DNA of 64,000 nt from Halichoerus grypus (taxonomy: Eukaryota; Chordata; Mammalia; Carnivora; Phocidae), in contig NC_135716.1 of NCBI RefSeq assembly GCF_964656455.1, positions 106,052,389 to 106,116,388 of the forward strand, in the 5' to 3' direction. A program made the position numbers and the translations under genes. Shown here piece after piece: positions 47,495-59,757 of this stretch. The first letter of the stretch is position 1. Every line of letters begins with the position of its first letter. The notes beneath the pieces are model-generated. The model was not told the DNA's origin. It did no database searches and saw only the letters and a program-made list of their open reading frames with translations.

Positions 47495-48930
47495 AGTGAA
47501 GAAACTGAAGGACTCATGCCCAAGGGGAGAGATTAAACAATCAAGCAGATAAAGAAGTGTGAAAGACATTTCATATAAAGCAAATAGCAGTATACAGTCT
47601 TAGAAGCATATTTACCTGGGAGTATCTGAAAAAGTACAGGTGGTTCGTTAAAGTCAATACCTAGAGTGTGAGTAGAGGAACTGCAAAAGATGAGGAAAGA
47701 GAGGCAGGCAGCTGCCAGGTCCTGAAGGGGTTTCCTTTAATAGAAGACAAGTAAAATCACTGAAGGAGTCTGAGGAAAGGAAAGGACCCAGGGACAGAAG
47801 TAACTATCAGATTCCTGATGCAGGGCACTGAGAAGAGAAAACTGAAATGCTGGGAGACGGAATCCGCAGGGTTTGTCAACTGACAATATGTGGGCATTGG
47901 GAGAAAAGTCTGTTTTGCCGTGAAGATTAACGGGGAGAACAGGTGGGGTAGGGTAAAATAGGAAATGAAGGCCTGAGGGCGACAGGAATAGTCTCACAGG
48001 GTGAGGTGCACTTCTATGTAAACATTCAAAACCACTCAGTTGTATGTAGGGCATCAAATAATTTTTGGAGGTCAACAGGAGTCGAGATCACACTTAAACT
48101 TTGAAACTTCCTAAGTGACTTTGCTGTAGTAATTTGGGTAGTTTGGACAAGCAGGGAGGGGATAGGGATATACCAATTATTCGCAAACACAGAAGAGCAT
48201 TTTAAATAACAAAAAATGAGAGCTACATGTTTGTGGAGGAGAAGGAAAACTACAAGGAAAATACCAGAGAAGTGCTCTGCATCTCAGTGCAGCTGATGCA
48301 CACTCCCTAGCTTTTGGGCAAGACCAGACTTCTCTTTATTACCAAGGTTTTTAGTGTGATATTTTAATGATGCTTAAATTGCCTTAGAATTCTTTTAGAA
48401 CAGGAAACAGTGATGCGGTTCATTTGAAAACTATTAAAACATTTGTTCCAATAAAATGAATGCCTAATCCTACTCATTAAAATACATAAATATATAAATC
48501 TGGTTCTATTTTTCGGCCATATCCTCTTTCGATTCAATCAATTATTTTGTAGCACTATGCTTTCAAGGTTCTCAGAAAACTGTAAAACATTTTTCTGGTT
48601 TGAAGTAAGTAATTCAAATGTCATTCACACTGAATATCCTCATTTCCAGAACATTTCTGTATGTCCAGTGCTCTGCGGCATGTGGGGAGCAAGACATGTA
48701 CCTGTTACAAGGGAGTGTGACCTGCCTCAGTGACAAGTTTCCGGCCTCCTTAACGACAAGATGTTTTTGCATCTAGATTGACCCAGATTCCACATGTACT
48801 GTCCACTGAAGCAGCTCCACTCTGAAGAAGTAACATTTTATCTTTTTTCGTTGCCTTAGGGCATTAATACATTCGTTTGGGCTCCTCCTCTTCTCCTGAA
48901 TTTTAAAAATTTCACAATCACACACATGTA
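47495..48930. other. No gene recognised
   Basis: GA-rich unique-looking DNA; see the possible L2 remnant above. Confidence 0.35.
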
Positions 48931-48934
48931 TAAT

Positions 48935-49055
48935 AGGCTCCTTAATAGTCAAGTTTCTCATCTGTAATATGAGGAGAAAGAAAGTCCCTACATAATAGGA
49001 TTCTTTTGAATAACGTGTTGGTAAAAACTCTGGGACTAAGCATTTAGCACACATT
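48935..49055 (+). mobile_element. MIR fragment
   Basis: 'caagtttctcatctgtaata', 'gtccctacataataggattc' and 'gggactaagcatttagcaca'. Confidence 0.6.
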
Positions 49056-49645
49056 AGGGTTAGAGAAGCACTCCCAAGTGACCATGGAAGGATTGGTGTG
49101 TCAGAAATGTCCTGAATGAATCTGCCCACTCACTCATTTGTACTGTCTTAGAGAATCCTTATTGAGGACCTGCTTAAAAAAAGGAACGACAGTCATAAGG
49201 GAAACAAAGAGACACTTTATCAATAGCTCAGAAAGCTTCCCCCCAAATCCCAATATACCTGAAAGTGTTGGTGGCTGGACTGGACAATGCAGCCAGGCCA
49301 AAAAGTCTATATAAGGCCATTCTATCAGGCCCTCCTCCAAATCAGAAAAAGTCCAGACATTACTTCCATTTTAAGGAACTAGGTTGCCATGTCCCCTTAA
49401 TAAAGTATTTCACTTTAACTAAGGAATATTCGTATCTTGTTAATTATGGAATGATAAAATCCTAAAACAAAAAATGCAAATGGACCTTTTGCTCCCCCGA
49501 CTCTGAAGGCACTTTAGAGTATACTTCCTAGTAACTAACAATACCTGTTCAGCAACTTCAGAAGATCCACCATATTTCCAAACATTTTCTTAGGCCTTTA
49601 GTTTTTCTTATTTATCAGAGATTAGTTATTAGTTTTTAGAAAATA
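49056..49645. other. No gene recognised
   Basis: No exon or repeat recognised. Confidence 0.35.
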
Positions 49646-49649
49646 TGTT

Positions 49650-49730
49650 AGTTCAGTCAACAGCTACTTGTTGAACACTAACCATGTGCCGAAAACCATG
49701 CTAGCACTGGTGTAAAATATTTTTCTTCTT
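49650..49730 (-). mobile_element. L2 3' end fragment
   Basis: 'cagtcaacagctacttgttg' and 'aacactaaccatgtgccgaa'. Confidence 0.5.
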
Positions 49731-50850
49731 TTCTCACTCATTTTTTGGCATACTGATTTCACGGAGACAGATCTTTACATAACGTCAGGAAATTCTCTCA
49801 ATTCTGATACAATTTCATGATGAGACCAATATGGAATACCTTAATCTATGTCTCTCAAGTTGGGATTCCTATATCCACATTAATACTCCAGGGATGGCCT
49901 AGAGAATTGCTAAAGCCATGAAAAAACGTGGCATACTCTTTTATGATATTTTATGTGGATAGATATTTTATGGAGATCATATACAAATATTTTTAAATTA
50001 ACACAAACACAAATGTTTTATGGAGTAGCAATGAAACTTTAAAATAGAAGAGCTTAAACAAATGTTGAGCTTACGCTGGCAATTAATGGGTCTCTCTCAG
50101 ACGACTTGGGTATATGTTCCAACTTTTCTATATCGAAGAAAGTAAACTCTTTTGGTAAAGTGTTTGAATTACACACCACATTAAAATATGTGTTAGAAGC
50201 AAATCTGCTTGACTGCTGAACTATATATTTAATAAATAATTAATGTACTCTGGCATGATAATTCTAGAGGAGTTAATTGCCGTGATTACCAACAATTTTG
50301 TCAAAGTATCATTTATAAAAATTACAGATGAGAAAGCAGCTTCCTCACAGTCTATTTCTCCAGGAATAGCTGCCAGGATGATGGAAGAAAATACCAGTCA
50401 AACTTTTTTCAATCACTGTGATCTATCACTGCTAAAGAGCAGTCTAGGGGGATTTCACTGACCTCTCGAAGAATCACCCTAGCTGACTATTCGATCATCC
50501 ATCTTTCATCGCTTATGTCTTACATTATAATCTAGAACAGTGGCAAGTAAACATCCCTTTTCTTCACCCCGTCACTGTTCTCCATTTGCAAGTACAGTAG
50601 TAAAGATATTCAGACAGCACAATTAAAACTTAAGAGTCTCTCCAGTATCATGACTTAAGCCCCTAACCTAACATTGAAACAGCTCTTGAGGGTCTGCTCC
50701 AAAAGCGTTATTGGAAGAATTTTTTCTTCATTAACAAGTAATGGCAGTCTCACAAAACTCAGTCCAACATGTAACTATTTATGAAGTTAGCAAGACCTTG
50801 ATATAAAAACTGATATTCTTGGCATTAGCAATAGTAATGACAAGTCATTC
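49731..50850. other. No gene recognised
   Basis: A 72-codon frame at 50243-50461 shows no known domain and no convincing splice sites. Confidence 0.35.
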
Positions 50851-50854
50851 TTTT

Positions 50855-50930
50855 TCTTTCCCCAGTTTTATTGAGATATAACTGACAAATGAAGTTGTGT
50901 AAGTTTGAAGGGTACAAGATAATGATGAAT
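50855..50930. mobile_element. Short copy of the 'agatataactgaca' repeat
   Basis: 'cccagttttattgagatata' and 'gtgtaagtttgaagggtaca' match the start of the repeat at 15690. Confidence 0.55.
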
Positions 50931-51069
50931 CATTCTTATTTAGAAATATAGATATAAAAGTCCTAAAACACTGAGCAAGCCAAATCCACCAACAGTCAAG
51001 TTGAATTTGCCCAGGGTTCCAATGATGGTTAAAATGAGAAAATCTCTTAGTGTAAATCACCACATTAAG

Positions 51070-51720
51070 TGTATAATGGAGAAAAATCATAGACTTATAT
51101 GAGTGGATGCAGACAACTATTTAATAAAATTCACCATCCACTTATGAACCAACTTCCTATCACAGAGAATAAGAACTATCTGAACCTGATTAAAAATATG
51201 AGGGGGGGAGGGGATATAGCAAACATCATTACTAAAGAAAAAAACCTTAAAAGCATTTATGTTAGAATCAGGAATAATACAAGAATGCCCCATCACTAAT
51301 AACATTATAATGCATTTTTTAGCCAGCTCAGTAAGAAATGAAAAAAAAAAAAAAAAAGAAATATAAAGTATAATGGTTGAATAAATATCATATACCAAGT
51401 AAATAAACAAAACTATCAATATGCACCCATGATAGGATTTTCTACATAGTAAATCCCAAAGAGTCTACATATTATTAAAATTAAAACTAATTTAAAAGAC
51501 TGCTGGATATAAGATAATACGCTCAAGTGAATTACATTTCTATACTCAAGCTGGAAACAAAGTTGTAAAATAAAATTTTTTAGATTTATAATTTAAGATA
51601 AATACAAACAAAAAAATAAGGTTCCTAGAAATAAATTTATCACAAAATGTATAAGAACTTTTTGGAAAAGACATTTTTGAACTTTACTGAGAGATATCCA
51701 AGAAGACTTAAATAAATGGT
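51070..51720 (+). mobile_element. Old L1 ORF2 fragment
   Basis: 'gatgcagacaactatttaat', 'aaaattcaccatccacttat', 'atagcaaacatcattactaa', 'gactgctggatataagataa', 'cctagaaataaatttatcac' and 'caagaagacttaaataaatgg' are in ORF2 order. Strongly decayed. Confidence 0.7.
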
Positions 51721-51749
51721 GAGTATCTGACAAATCATTCTATTTTACA

Positions 51750-52035
51750 TCTAGCTAGTGCTCTTTCCTTTAATTTCAGCTTAAATATGTTTCTCAGATA
51801 ATCCTTTCCAGAAGAGCATTTATGTACAAAGTAGGTTCTTTTGCTGTTTCTATTTCAGTCCACTGTTCATTTCCTTAACATTGATTAGAAATAGCTATTA
51901 TTTTTATTTCCCATGTTGAAATATAAGTTGTACCATGAGGACAATGTGTCTATCTTTTGACCAGTTTACATCCCCAGTGCTCACACTATGTGGGAATTTG
52001 ATAATTGTTTGTAGAATGGATGAATGATTTTAGAA
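51750..52035 (+). mobile_element. L2 LINE 3' end
   Basis: 'ttaatttcagcttaaatatg', 'cagataatcctttccagaag', 'gtaccatgaggacaatgtgt', 'catccccagtgctcacacta' and 'ttgtagaatggatgaatg'. Confidence 0.68.
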
Positions 52036-53280
52036 AAGTGAAATATTAGTAATGAATGTAGGCTTGTTTCCCTACTGCCTTTCCAATGATTATTTCTTTA
52101 CACTTTTAAATACCACATGAAATTAAAATGAGCCTGTACCTAACCCTAAAGTAATATTATCACCAAATTTTTTAACAAAACAATACAATTTGAGAATAAT
52201 AGCTATTCTTTCTTAAAAATATCTTCATTGTTTTCTTTTTAAAATGGCTTCTCTATTATCTCCTTTTTTGGAAAAAAAAATCAACCATTCAATCTATTTA
52301 TTCAAATGCTAAAAATTTCTCTTCATCATCAGAAAAGCTGGGAAATTATCATTTTGAAAAGTTCTTGAAAATAATATACCTAAATAAAAAGATTTGGATT
52401 GCCACTCCATCAGAAGACAATAGAAAATTCAAAAATCCAATTCTAATCTGACAGCTACGTCTTCTTAACAAGTATTAATTAAATTGCAGGGGAGAGATAA
52501 GAGGGCTCTTAACAATAAAATTATATTATTTTCTGATTCGTGAGAGAGGTAAGATGTGTCTGGAGAAATCAGATGCCTTATTATACAATGCTGCTCAGGC
52601 ATACATATGATTACTAAGTAGTACCTTTTTTATATACTTTACAATACACACATTTCTTAAAAAGTAGAAACCTTTCTCCCTGAAACCCACTGGCAATTTT
52701 GTTATCCAAATGTAACATGTTCAGGAAAACACAATGCATTTTTTAAAAATGTCAATTTGAGTCATAAACACCCACAAATGTAGTTGACACATCACCTTTC
52801 AAGTCAACATCTCCAGCACCACTAACATCCCTCAAATAAAGAATATGATTTCCTGTAACACTGGAGGCAACAAAGCCAATTATTTAAAGGGTTCTATTTT
52901 TAAAAAAATGTAGTGGTTTCCTTCGAATCTTCTGCACAACAGAGGCATAGTAGATACATATTGGACTAAAGAGGATTCATTGCTTTCTAGGTGTTTCCAT
53001 GAGTCTTGTTCATATAAACCTTCTAAAAAGGTATGATGTGTCTCCTTAAAAATTAAAAAGAAAGTCAAGGTCTTTGACTCTTTAGATGTAATAATTTCTT
53101 GTGTTTGTTTCTGAAAAGCATAATCTAAGCTTAGAAAAGCAATATGCTATATTATCATTAGGTTTTACTGAGGTTAAAAGTTATTTCAAAGCAAAATCTA
53201 AACATGTCTTTTACAGGCCTTTATAGGCTCTACAATTTTCTGCCAAGAGAGACTTTTATTTTATTCACTGTTTAACCAAA
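52036..53280. other. No gene recognised
   Basis: AT-rich intronic DNA. Confidence 0.35.
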
Positions 53281-53284
53281 CAAT

Positions 53285-53415
53285 ATCTCACTTGTAAAGC
53301 AAGCATTATTTTTCCCATTTTACCAACCAGAAAAAAAGTAAGGCTTTTGAGGTCTCAGTGACTTTTTTTGTAACTTCTTCCTAGAACCTGGGTTCTCTAA
53401 CTTGTGATCCAACCC
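53285..53415 (-). mobile_element. MIR fragment
   Basis: 'tttttcccattttaccaacc' and 'gacttttttt...gaacctgggttctc' hint at reverse MIR order. Diverged. Confidence 0.4.
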
Positions 53416-53519
53416 CCAACATACTACTCAACTCCAAAATGGGCCAGGGAACTTCAGAGCATGAAAAAACAGCTCACAGAGCTACACACAGGAACATCCA
53501 TTAATATGTAATGCTTTTT

Positions 53520-53800
53520 TTTAATTGATATATAACATTATATTAGTTTCAGGTGTACAACATAATGATTCAATATTTGTACATAGAGCAAAGTGATCAC
53601 CACAATATTAAGTCTGGCTAACATCCATCAGCACTCATAGTTACACATTTTTTTTCTTGTGATGAGACCTTTTAAGATCTACTCTCTTAGCAACTTTCAA
53701 ATATATACTACAGTACCAACTACAGTTACTGTGCTGAACATTACAACCCCGTGACTTATTTACTTTATAACTGGAAGTTTGTATCTCTGGACAACCTTAT
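53520..53800. mobile_element. Old LINE-related repeat ('gatatataacatt' family)
   Basis: 'gtttcaggtgtacaacataa', 'gtgatgagaccttttaagat', 'ctactctcttagcaactttc' and 'ataactggaagtttgtatct' repeat the order seen at 15690-16015. Confidence 0.6.
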
Positions 53801-54172
53801 ATTTAACTCTTATTCCATATTTTTAACTTATTTGCATGGTTTATAATACAGGTAAAATATATGAATTTAGTAGTATAACTTGATAATTCGTGAATTTAAA
53901 ATGTACATCTAGTGGGTGGTGTGCTCAGAAATATTTAAGTGATAGAAGCATGTGATCAAAAAGTCTAGTGACTACATGTTATCTTTGCTGAAGTACCATT
54001 ACATTACACTTTTATTCAAGTGAATTCTCTTGATGTTTCCTTCAGACATTCATCTCTTTTCCATCTGAATTCCTACCAAACCTAAAACCTCTATTAGATA
54101 TGACCTTTCTTCTTTGACCCAATCAACCAAATTACCACCCATAAAAAACAGCTCTTACAACATATTCTAAAA

Positions 54173-54380
54173 CAGAGCTCGCCAAGAGAACTTTCTGTGA
54201 TGACAGAAATGTTTGATTCTGGACTGTCCAGAATAGTAGTAATAGCCATATATAACTACTGAAATATAGTTAGTTCAACAGAGGAACTGAATTTTAAATT
54301 GCATTTAATTTTAACTAATCCAGATGTAAATGAGAATAGCCACATGTGACTAGTGGGTACTATCCCGTAAAGCCCAGCTC
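54173..54380. mobile_element. hAT-type MITE, MER3-like
   Basis: 'gagaactttctgtgatgaca', 'acagaggaactgaattttaa' and 'atagccacatgtgactagtg' with imperfect inverted ends 'cagagctcgcc' / 'gcccagctcgg'. Confidence 0.65.
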
Positions 54381-55190
54381 GGGAAAGCTATGATTAATAT
54401 AACTGGAATAGCAGATATGCTCAAGTATATAAGTTAGATGTTCTCTCCCACAAAGGTATCCTTTAATAACGCTCCTGTTTTCCTAAAAAGCCTCTCATAT
54501 TGTTGAATATTTTCTGAATTACTTCTAAAGAACATGATAATAATTTGGAAGAAATATTAACTTGAAACAAACTCAGTTAATGGTACTTTTGGAAATATAG
54601 ATTCACTAATAGTCCACTAATGGAATTGGTTTTTTTTTTTTGAAGATGACAACACAATAATTATTTCTAGGAAATGACTCATAATTCAAGTGCTTTATTA
54701 TCATTACAAATAAGTATTTTAAAGTCTACTTTTAAAAACACTGCATATAGACAAACAAAAAGAGTAACGACTGGAGATAGACTAGTCCTATCATACATAA
54801 AATACATTCTAAAACCTCCATTATTGAAACAGTATGGTTGTGGTGCTTAACCAACAGGCAGATCAAAGGAACATACAAAAAGGCTTAAAATAGGTGCAAA
54901 TGAAAACAAAAACTTTCAAAGGTAGTGTCCTTCACAGGTAGCATCACAAATTACTGGGGAAGACATGAATATTCAATAGATAGTTTTGGCACAACTGGAT
55001 AGTTATCTAGAAAAGAAGATAACTGAATCCACACCTCACATTCATAACCAGAATCAATTCCAATGGCTCAAAGATTCAAATATAAAAAAAGAAAACCATA
55101 GAAGTTAATAGAAGAAACATGAGACAATTCTTTTATTATTCTGAATTAGGGAAGGACTTTGTCACATATACTTAAAACTAAAATCCTTTA

Positions 55191-55390
55191 GGGTGCCTGG
55201 GTGGCTCAGTTGGTTGAGCAACTGCCTTCAGCTCAGGTCATGATCCTGGAGTCCAGGGATCGAGTCCCGCATCAGGCTCCCTGCTCAGCAGGGAGTCTGC
55301 TTCTCCCTCTGACCCTCCCCCCTCTCATGTGCTCTCTCTCTCCTCTCATCCTCTCTCTCAAATAAATAAATAAAATCTTTAAAAAAAAAA
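55191..55390 (+). mobile_element. Carnivore SINE with target-site duplication
   Basis: 'gggtgcctgggtggctcagt', 'atcctggagtccagggatcg', 'ctctgaccctccccc', (aaat)n tail. Perfect 16 bp duplication aaactaaaatccttta at 55175-55190 and 55391-55406. Confidence 0.96.
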
Positions 55391-55622
55391 AAACTAAAAT
55401 CCTTTAGAAAAAGATAGATAAATTTGACTTCATAAAAACTCAACATTTCTGCATAACAAAAATCACTATAAAGAAAATAACAATACAAATGACCAAAAAA
55501 CCCCACAAAAAACCCAAAAAACAAAAAAACCCAAATAATATTCCCTAATAAGAATCTTCTAAAAATCAGGGAAAGCCCAAGAATTAACAGAGAAAATCTA
55601 ATGATCAAAAAACAGAGAATAA

Positions 55623-55819
55623 GGGGCGCCTGGGTGGCTCAGTCGTTAAGCGTCTGCTTTCGGCTCAGGTCATGATCCCAGGGTCCTGGGATCAAGCCCC
55701 ACATCAGGCTCCCTGCTCAGCGGGAAGCCTGTTTCTCCCTCTCCCACACCCCCTGCTCGTGTTCCTGCTCTCCCTATCTCTCTCTCTGTCAAATAAATAA
55801 ATAAAATCTTAAAAAAAAA
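55623..55819 (+). mobile_element. Carnivore SINE, young arctoid-type subfamily
   Basis: 'ggggcgcctgggtggctcag', 'gtcgttaagcgtctgctttc', 'gctcagcgggaagcctgttt', 'cccacaccccctgctcgtgt'. Approximate duplication acagagaata / atagagaatc. Confidence 0.95.
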
Positions 55820-56111
55820 ATAGAGAATCATAAAAAAAGAAATCAAATTTTATGTAAATGAAATAAAATGTAACAAATTTAATACAATTAAACATACAAA
55901 AATTCTTAATACTACTCATCATAATAGAAATGCAGATTAAAACTACTACTCTTCACTTATCAGATGGGAGCATTCTAGTTTAACACTGACAAGCCTAGGG
56001 TGGAGGGTACAGGAGTAAACAGGCAATCAAAAACATCCTGGTGAGAATGTAAATAGCTCTCCCGGTAGAAAGCAATTTGGTGGTAATAATAATAACATCA
56101 ACAATAACAAC

Positions 56112-56290
56112 AACAGCCAATTCTTTTAACCCTTCCTTTGTATCAGGCACTATTCTAAGCACCTTATATATGTTAACACATTTGGCCCTATGAGCTAGGT
56201 ACTGTTATTTCTATTCTACAAACTAGTAAACTCAAGGACAAGAAGTTAGCTCACTTGCCCAAGGTTCCACATTTAGTAAGGAAATATCAA
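56112..56290 (-). mobile_element. MIR-like block
   Basis: 'ttgtatcaggcactattcta', 'agcaccttatatatgttaac', 'tgagctaggtactgttattt' and 'cacttgcccaaggttccaca' are in reverse MIR order. Confidence 0.75.
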
Positions 56291-56815
56291 AACTGAATAG
56301 CCTCTGATTCAGCAATTTAACTTGCAGGTATTTATTCTATAGATCTACTGGTACATTTACGAAATAATATTTGTATGAGGTTATTCACAGAAACACTGTT
56401 TATAGCAGCAAAAGATCAGAAGTAAACAGGCACCAGTAGCAGTCAGATTAAATCAATCCTGATACATCCATACAATGGAATACCATGTAGCTGTAAAAGG
56501 CCAGTGACTGTAATGCTGTCCAAGATATTATATTATATTAATAAAGCAAAGTGCTGAAAACTTTATAGCATATTACTACATTCATTAAGAAAAGGGAAAT
56601 CAGGATGTATATTTGTATTTGTTGTACATCCCTGAAGAAACATGGAAGGCCAGAAAGTGACTAACAACAGCATGCCCTTGTAATGTGTGTGGTGGGAGTT
56701 GGGGGGACCAAGGATATGGGGATGGGAAGAAGACTTTTCATTAAATGTGAGTTTTAAAATTTATAAATTTTGAACCATGTGAAGGTATTACCTATTCAAA
56801 TAAATCATTTTAGGT

Positions 56816-57243
56816 TTTTTTTAAAAAACAACATGCTAAGTTCTTACATTAGAGATCAAAAATATACATGTTTTTGGGAGACATGAAATATTGAAGTTTC
56901 CTATGTCATCTAAATGAGTACTGATGGTTGGAGGTAATACCTGTAGGGACATATCACATAAGGATTCAAAAGTAAGGCACAGAAATAGGGAATCTGGGCT
57001 CCTTTTTCCTGATTGTTGAACTGTGTGAATATACAAACTTTTCCAATGAAAAGGGACTGTTAGATGACTCAAAAGAAATGTTGAGGATGCATGTGAGTGG
57101 AAAAAGGTGATACTTCTACAATAATATATTACTTAATTTATTTAATTATTAATTCTAATATTATTTAATATTAGAAAACTCCACATTCATACATACATGT
57201 GATCTTAAATGTGTATAACTAAGTTAATCTAAATGTTATAACT
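56816..57243. other. No gene recognised
   Basis: AT-rich; no exon or repeat named. Confidence 0.35.
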
Positions 57244-57260
57244 AAAAATTTGACATTGGA

Positions 57261-57465
57261 GGGGCACCTGGATGGCTCAGATGGTTAAGCGTCTGCCTTC
57301 GGCTCGGGTCATGATCCCAGGGTCCTGGGATCGAGCCCCGCCTCAGGCTTCCTGCTCAGCCGAGAGTGTGCTTCTCCCTCTCCTTCTCCTGCTCCCCCTG
57401 CTTGTGCTCTCTCACTCTCTCTGCCAAATAAATAAATAAAATCTTAAAAAAATAAAAATAAAAAT
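57261..57465 (+). mobile_element. Carnivore SINE with 17 bp target-site duplication
   Basis: 'ggggcacctggatggctcag', 'gtcctgggatcgagccccgc', 'ctgctccccctgcttgtgct', tail (aaaat)n. Duplication aaaaatttgacattgga at 57244-57260 and 57466-57482, perfect. Confidence 0.97.
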
Positions 57466-57729
57466 AAAAATTTGACATTGGACAAAAACATCTTTTCGTG
57501 AGGGATCTTCATTGGGAAACTTGTTTGGGGGGGTCACATTTGCATTTCTACACGTGATTATGATGACCATATCTGGTGTGTGGGCACGCCCTTTCTGCAT
57601 CCTCATTTATGGACTCTCCATAACGTGTCTAGCATTTTCCTGGTGCAAGGTCTGCGCCAGCTCTTTAAATACACGAAAGATTTGTTTTGAATGCATTTCT
57701 CTGTCCTCTTTCTTACTCATTTTAAATTA

Positions 57730-57858
57730 AAAGCTTCTAGATCAGAGGGTCTCCTGGCAGGGCAGAACCTCTGAAAGTTGGTATATTTTGAAAAATGCCC
57801 CATTGATTCTGAACTCTTACCCCTTCCCAGGCCACACTGCTATTGAGAACCACTGACA
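57730..57858 (-). mobile_element. hAT-Charlie-like fossil
   Basis: The right end 'ctattgagaaccactga' reverse-complements to the typical 'cagtggttctcaatag' terminus. The left side 'gatcagagggtctcctggca' is diverged. Confidence 0.5.
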
Positions 57859-58194
57859 CACATTGGGGAAGAAATTGTGCCTCCTTAATTCATTTCACAC
57901 CCTCTTTTTACTGAGAGATAAGCAAAGCAGGTCAATTTACTCTAAAATTAATACCATGAAAACTGCCAGTTCACGGTGACAGAATATTTCAAAATCACCA
58001 CTAATGTTCTGCAGCAGGAATGGCAAATAGAATTTATCACACATGCAAACTCTAATTTATTGATATTAGTTATCTGAAGCATGTTGATAAGCATCTTTTC
58101 ACATGTTGCCCTGGAATACAGTTTTATATCTAATCTAATCTAATTGGAATAAGTTTATAGCACCCTTTCTGGAGTCCTGCTTCAACAACTCCAA

Positions 58195-58365
58195 CATGTG
58201 CAATATTGAGCCAGTTAACTTTACGCCTCAGTTTTCACATTTGTAAAATGAGGAAGTAATAGTACCTACCTTACTGTATTGTGTGAAACATAACTGAGAT
58301 AACCCATATACAGCACTTAGAAGCAAAGAAAGTGCTTAAGAAATGTTAGCTATTACCATCATCAT
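58195..58365 (+). mobile_element. MIR SINE
   Basis: 'gcctcagttttcacatttgt', 'aaaatgaggaagtaatagta', 'cctaccttactgtattgtgt', 'aagtgcttaagaaatgttag'. Confidence 0.8.
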
Positions 58366-58684
58366 CATCATTTAATTTTGGCATTACATTCTGACCTGGT
58401 AAAATAAAATTCTATAATTATTCCTTATCAGAAGAAAAAAAGAATTTCAACTTTCTGAGATCATCAACAACTCTGTATGTTCCAAAGTGTTTTCAAGTTG
58501 AAATTTCTAATGTATCATGATTTCTAAATATGATTTCTTGGAGGGGATAAAAGGAGAAAGCACTAAACTCTTAAAATTCCTTTGTTTTGATTTTAGTAGG
58601 AAATAATTGTTATTTGTCTTCAAATTTTCTGGGCTTCTGACCCACCCATCAGAAAAAAAAAAAAAATAGTATTTACAAGAGACC

Positions 58685-58780
58685 GGGGTGTGCAGTGCCA
58701 GGTTATAGGTCTGGCTCTGCTGGTTAACTAGCTGTATAACTGTGGACAAATCACTTAACCCCTCTTATCAAAATCTCCAT
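58685..58780 (+). mobile_element. MIR 5' fragment
   Basis: 'tataggtctggctctgctgg', 'ttaactagctgtataactgt', 'ggacaaatcacttaacccct'. Confidence 0.65.
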
Positions 58781-59490
58781 GATGACCACATTGGTTTATG
58801 CCATCATCATCTTCCTACTGCACTGGACTCAGCAGGTCTTTTTGTTTCCCATGCAGGAAACAGAGTGAGGTCTGAAAGCAACTGCAAGTTCTTCCATTTC
58901 CCTTTCTCTTCCTGAACAATTCAGTCCTGAAATTTATGTGGTGGGGCAGAGCAAAGCTGGTGTCCATGCCGGTGAAGGTAGGGAGGCAAGATAACCCCTG
59001 CAAAAAGTGGTCTGGAATGGGAAGTAACAGCCCAAGCAGGGTGAAGAGGGTGCCTTATTGTGGGGGAAGGGGGGGGCTGGCATGGGGAAACAGAATCGTA
59101 GAGTGTAAAGATGCTCTTGCATGGGTGTGGCCCAGCATAGGGTGCAAAATCTCATGTGGAGTGAGGTACTTAGGAAAGATGACAAGACCTATGTTAAGAC
59201 TGGTTACAGAGGATTGATCAAAGAGGTAGATATATGAAGGATAATGGGAACCTGTTTTTCATTGTCAGAAAGGGAACTACAAGTAAGGAAAGAAAGAAAA
59301 CTAGTGTGAACCCTTATGATACTGAATTTTAACTGGAGACACTGGTATGAATTCTGTTTTTAATATAAAATTGGACAAATAAATATAAATAAAAATATGT
59401 GTGTGTCTGATCACACATAAATATATTCCCTATCTCTATCCACTCAGGTCTTGGAATTACTGATACCTCAATAGCAACAAACATATCTAA
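58781..59490. other. GC-richer unassigned stretch, no gene supported
   Basis: Overlapping short frames lie on both strands at 58815-59217, with Pro/Ser- or Gly-biased composition and no domain. The later part ('ggataatgggaacctgtttt', 'gaacccttatgatactgaat') may be a diverged LTR. Confidence 0.3.
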
Positions 59491-59508
59491 TGCCAAGATA
59501 CTGTATTC

Positions 59509-59702
59509 CTTTTTTAAAAAAAAGATCTTATTTCTTTATTTGAGAGACAGCGAAAGTGAGAGAGATCACAGCGGGAGTGGGAGAGGGAGAAGCAGGCTCC
59601 CCGCTGAACAGAGAGCCCGAAGCAGGGCTCTGTCCTAGGACCCCGAGGTCATGACCTGAGCCCAAGGCAGACGCTTAACTGACTGAGCCACCCAGGTGCC
59701 CC
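59509..59702 (-). mobile_element. Carnivore SINE (reverse) with 18 bp target-site duplication
   Basis: 'aagatcttatttctttattt', GA tract, 'gaccccgaggtcatgacctg', 'ctgagccacccaggtgcccc'. Duplication tgccaagatactgtattc at 59491-59508 and 59706-59723. Confidence 0.96.
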
Positions 59703-59757
59703 TACTGCCAAGATACTGTATTCTAAATATAATTTTTTCTACTAAAAGTAACTAGGG

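Larger units (their letters stand above)
54920..56815 (+). mobile_element. Old L1 3' region with two SINEs and a MIR-like block
   Basis: 'acaactggatagttatctag', 'agaaacatgagacaattctt', 'aaatttgacttcataaaaac', 'agaaatgcagattaaaacta', 'tgtttatagcagcaaaagat', 'tccatacaatggaataccat' and the 3' end 'tatagcatattactacattc' are L1 ORF2/3' UTR landmarks. It is interrupted at 55191-55390 and 55623-55819 by SINEs and at about 56112-56290 by MIR-like DNA. Confidence 0.78.

Noticed and set aside
58815..59217. Overlapping frames on both strands (62, 83 and 93 codons)
   Set aside because: Compositional bias (Pro/Ser on one strand, Gly on the other) in a GC-richer patch, with no homology or exon structure seen.
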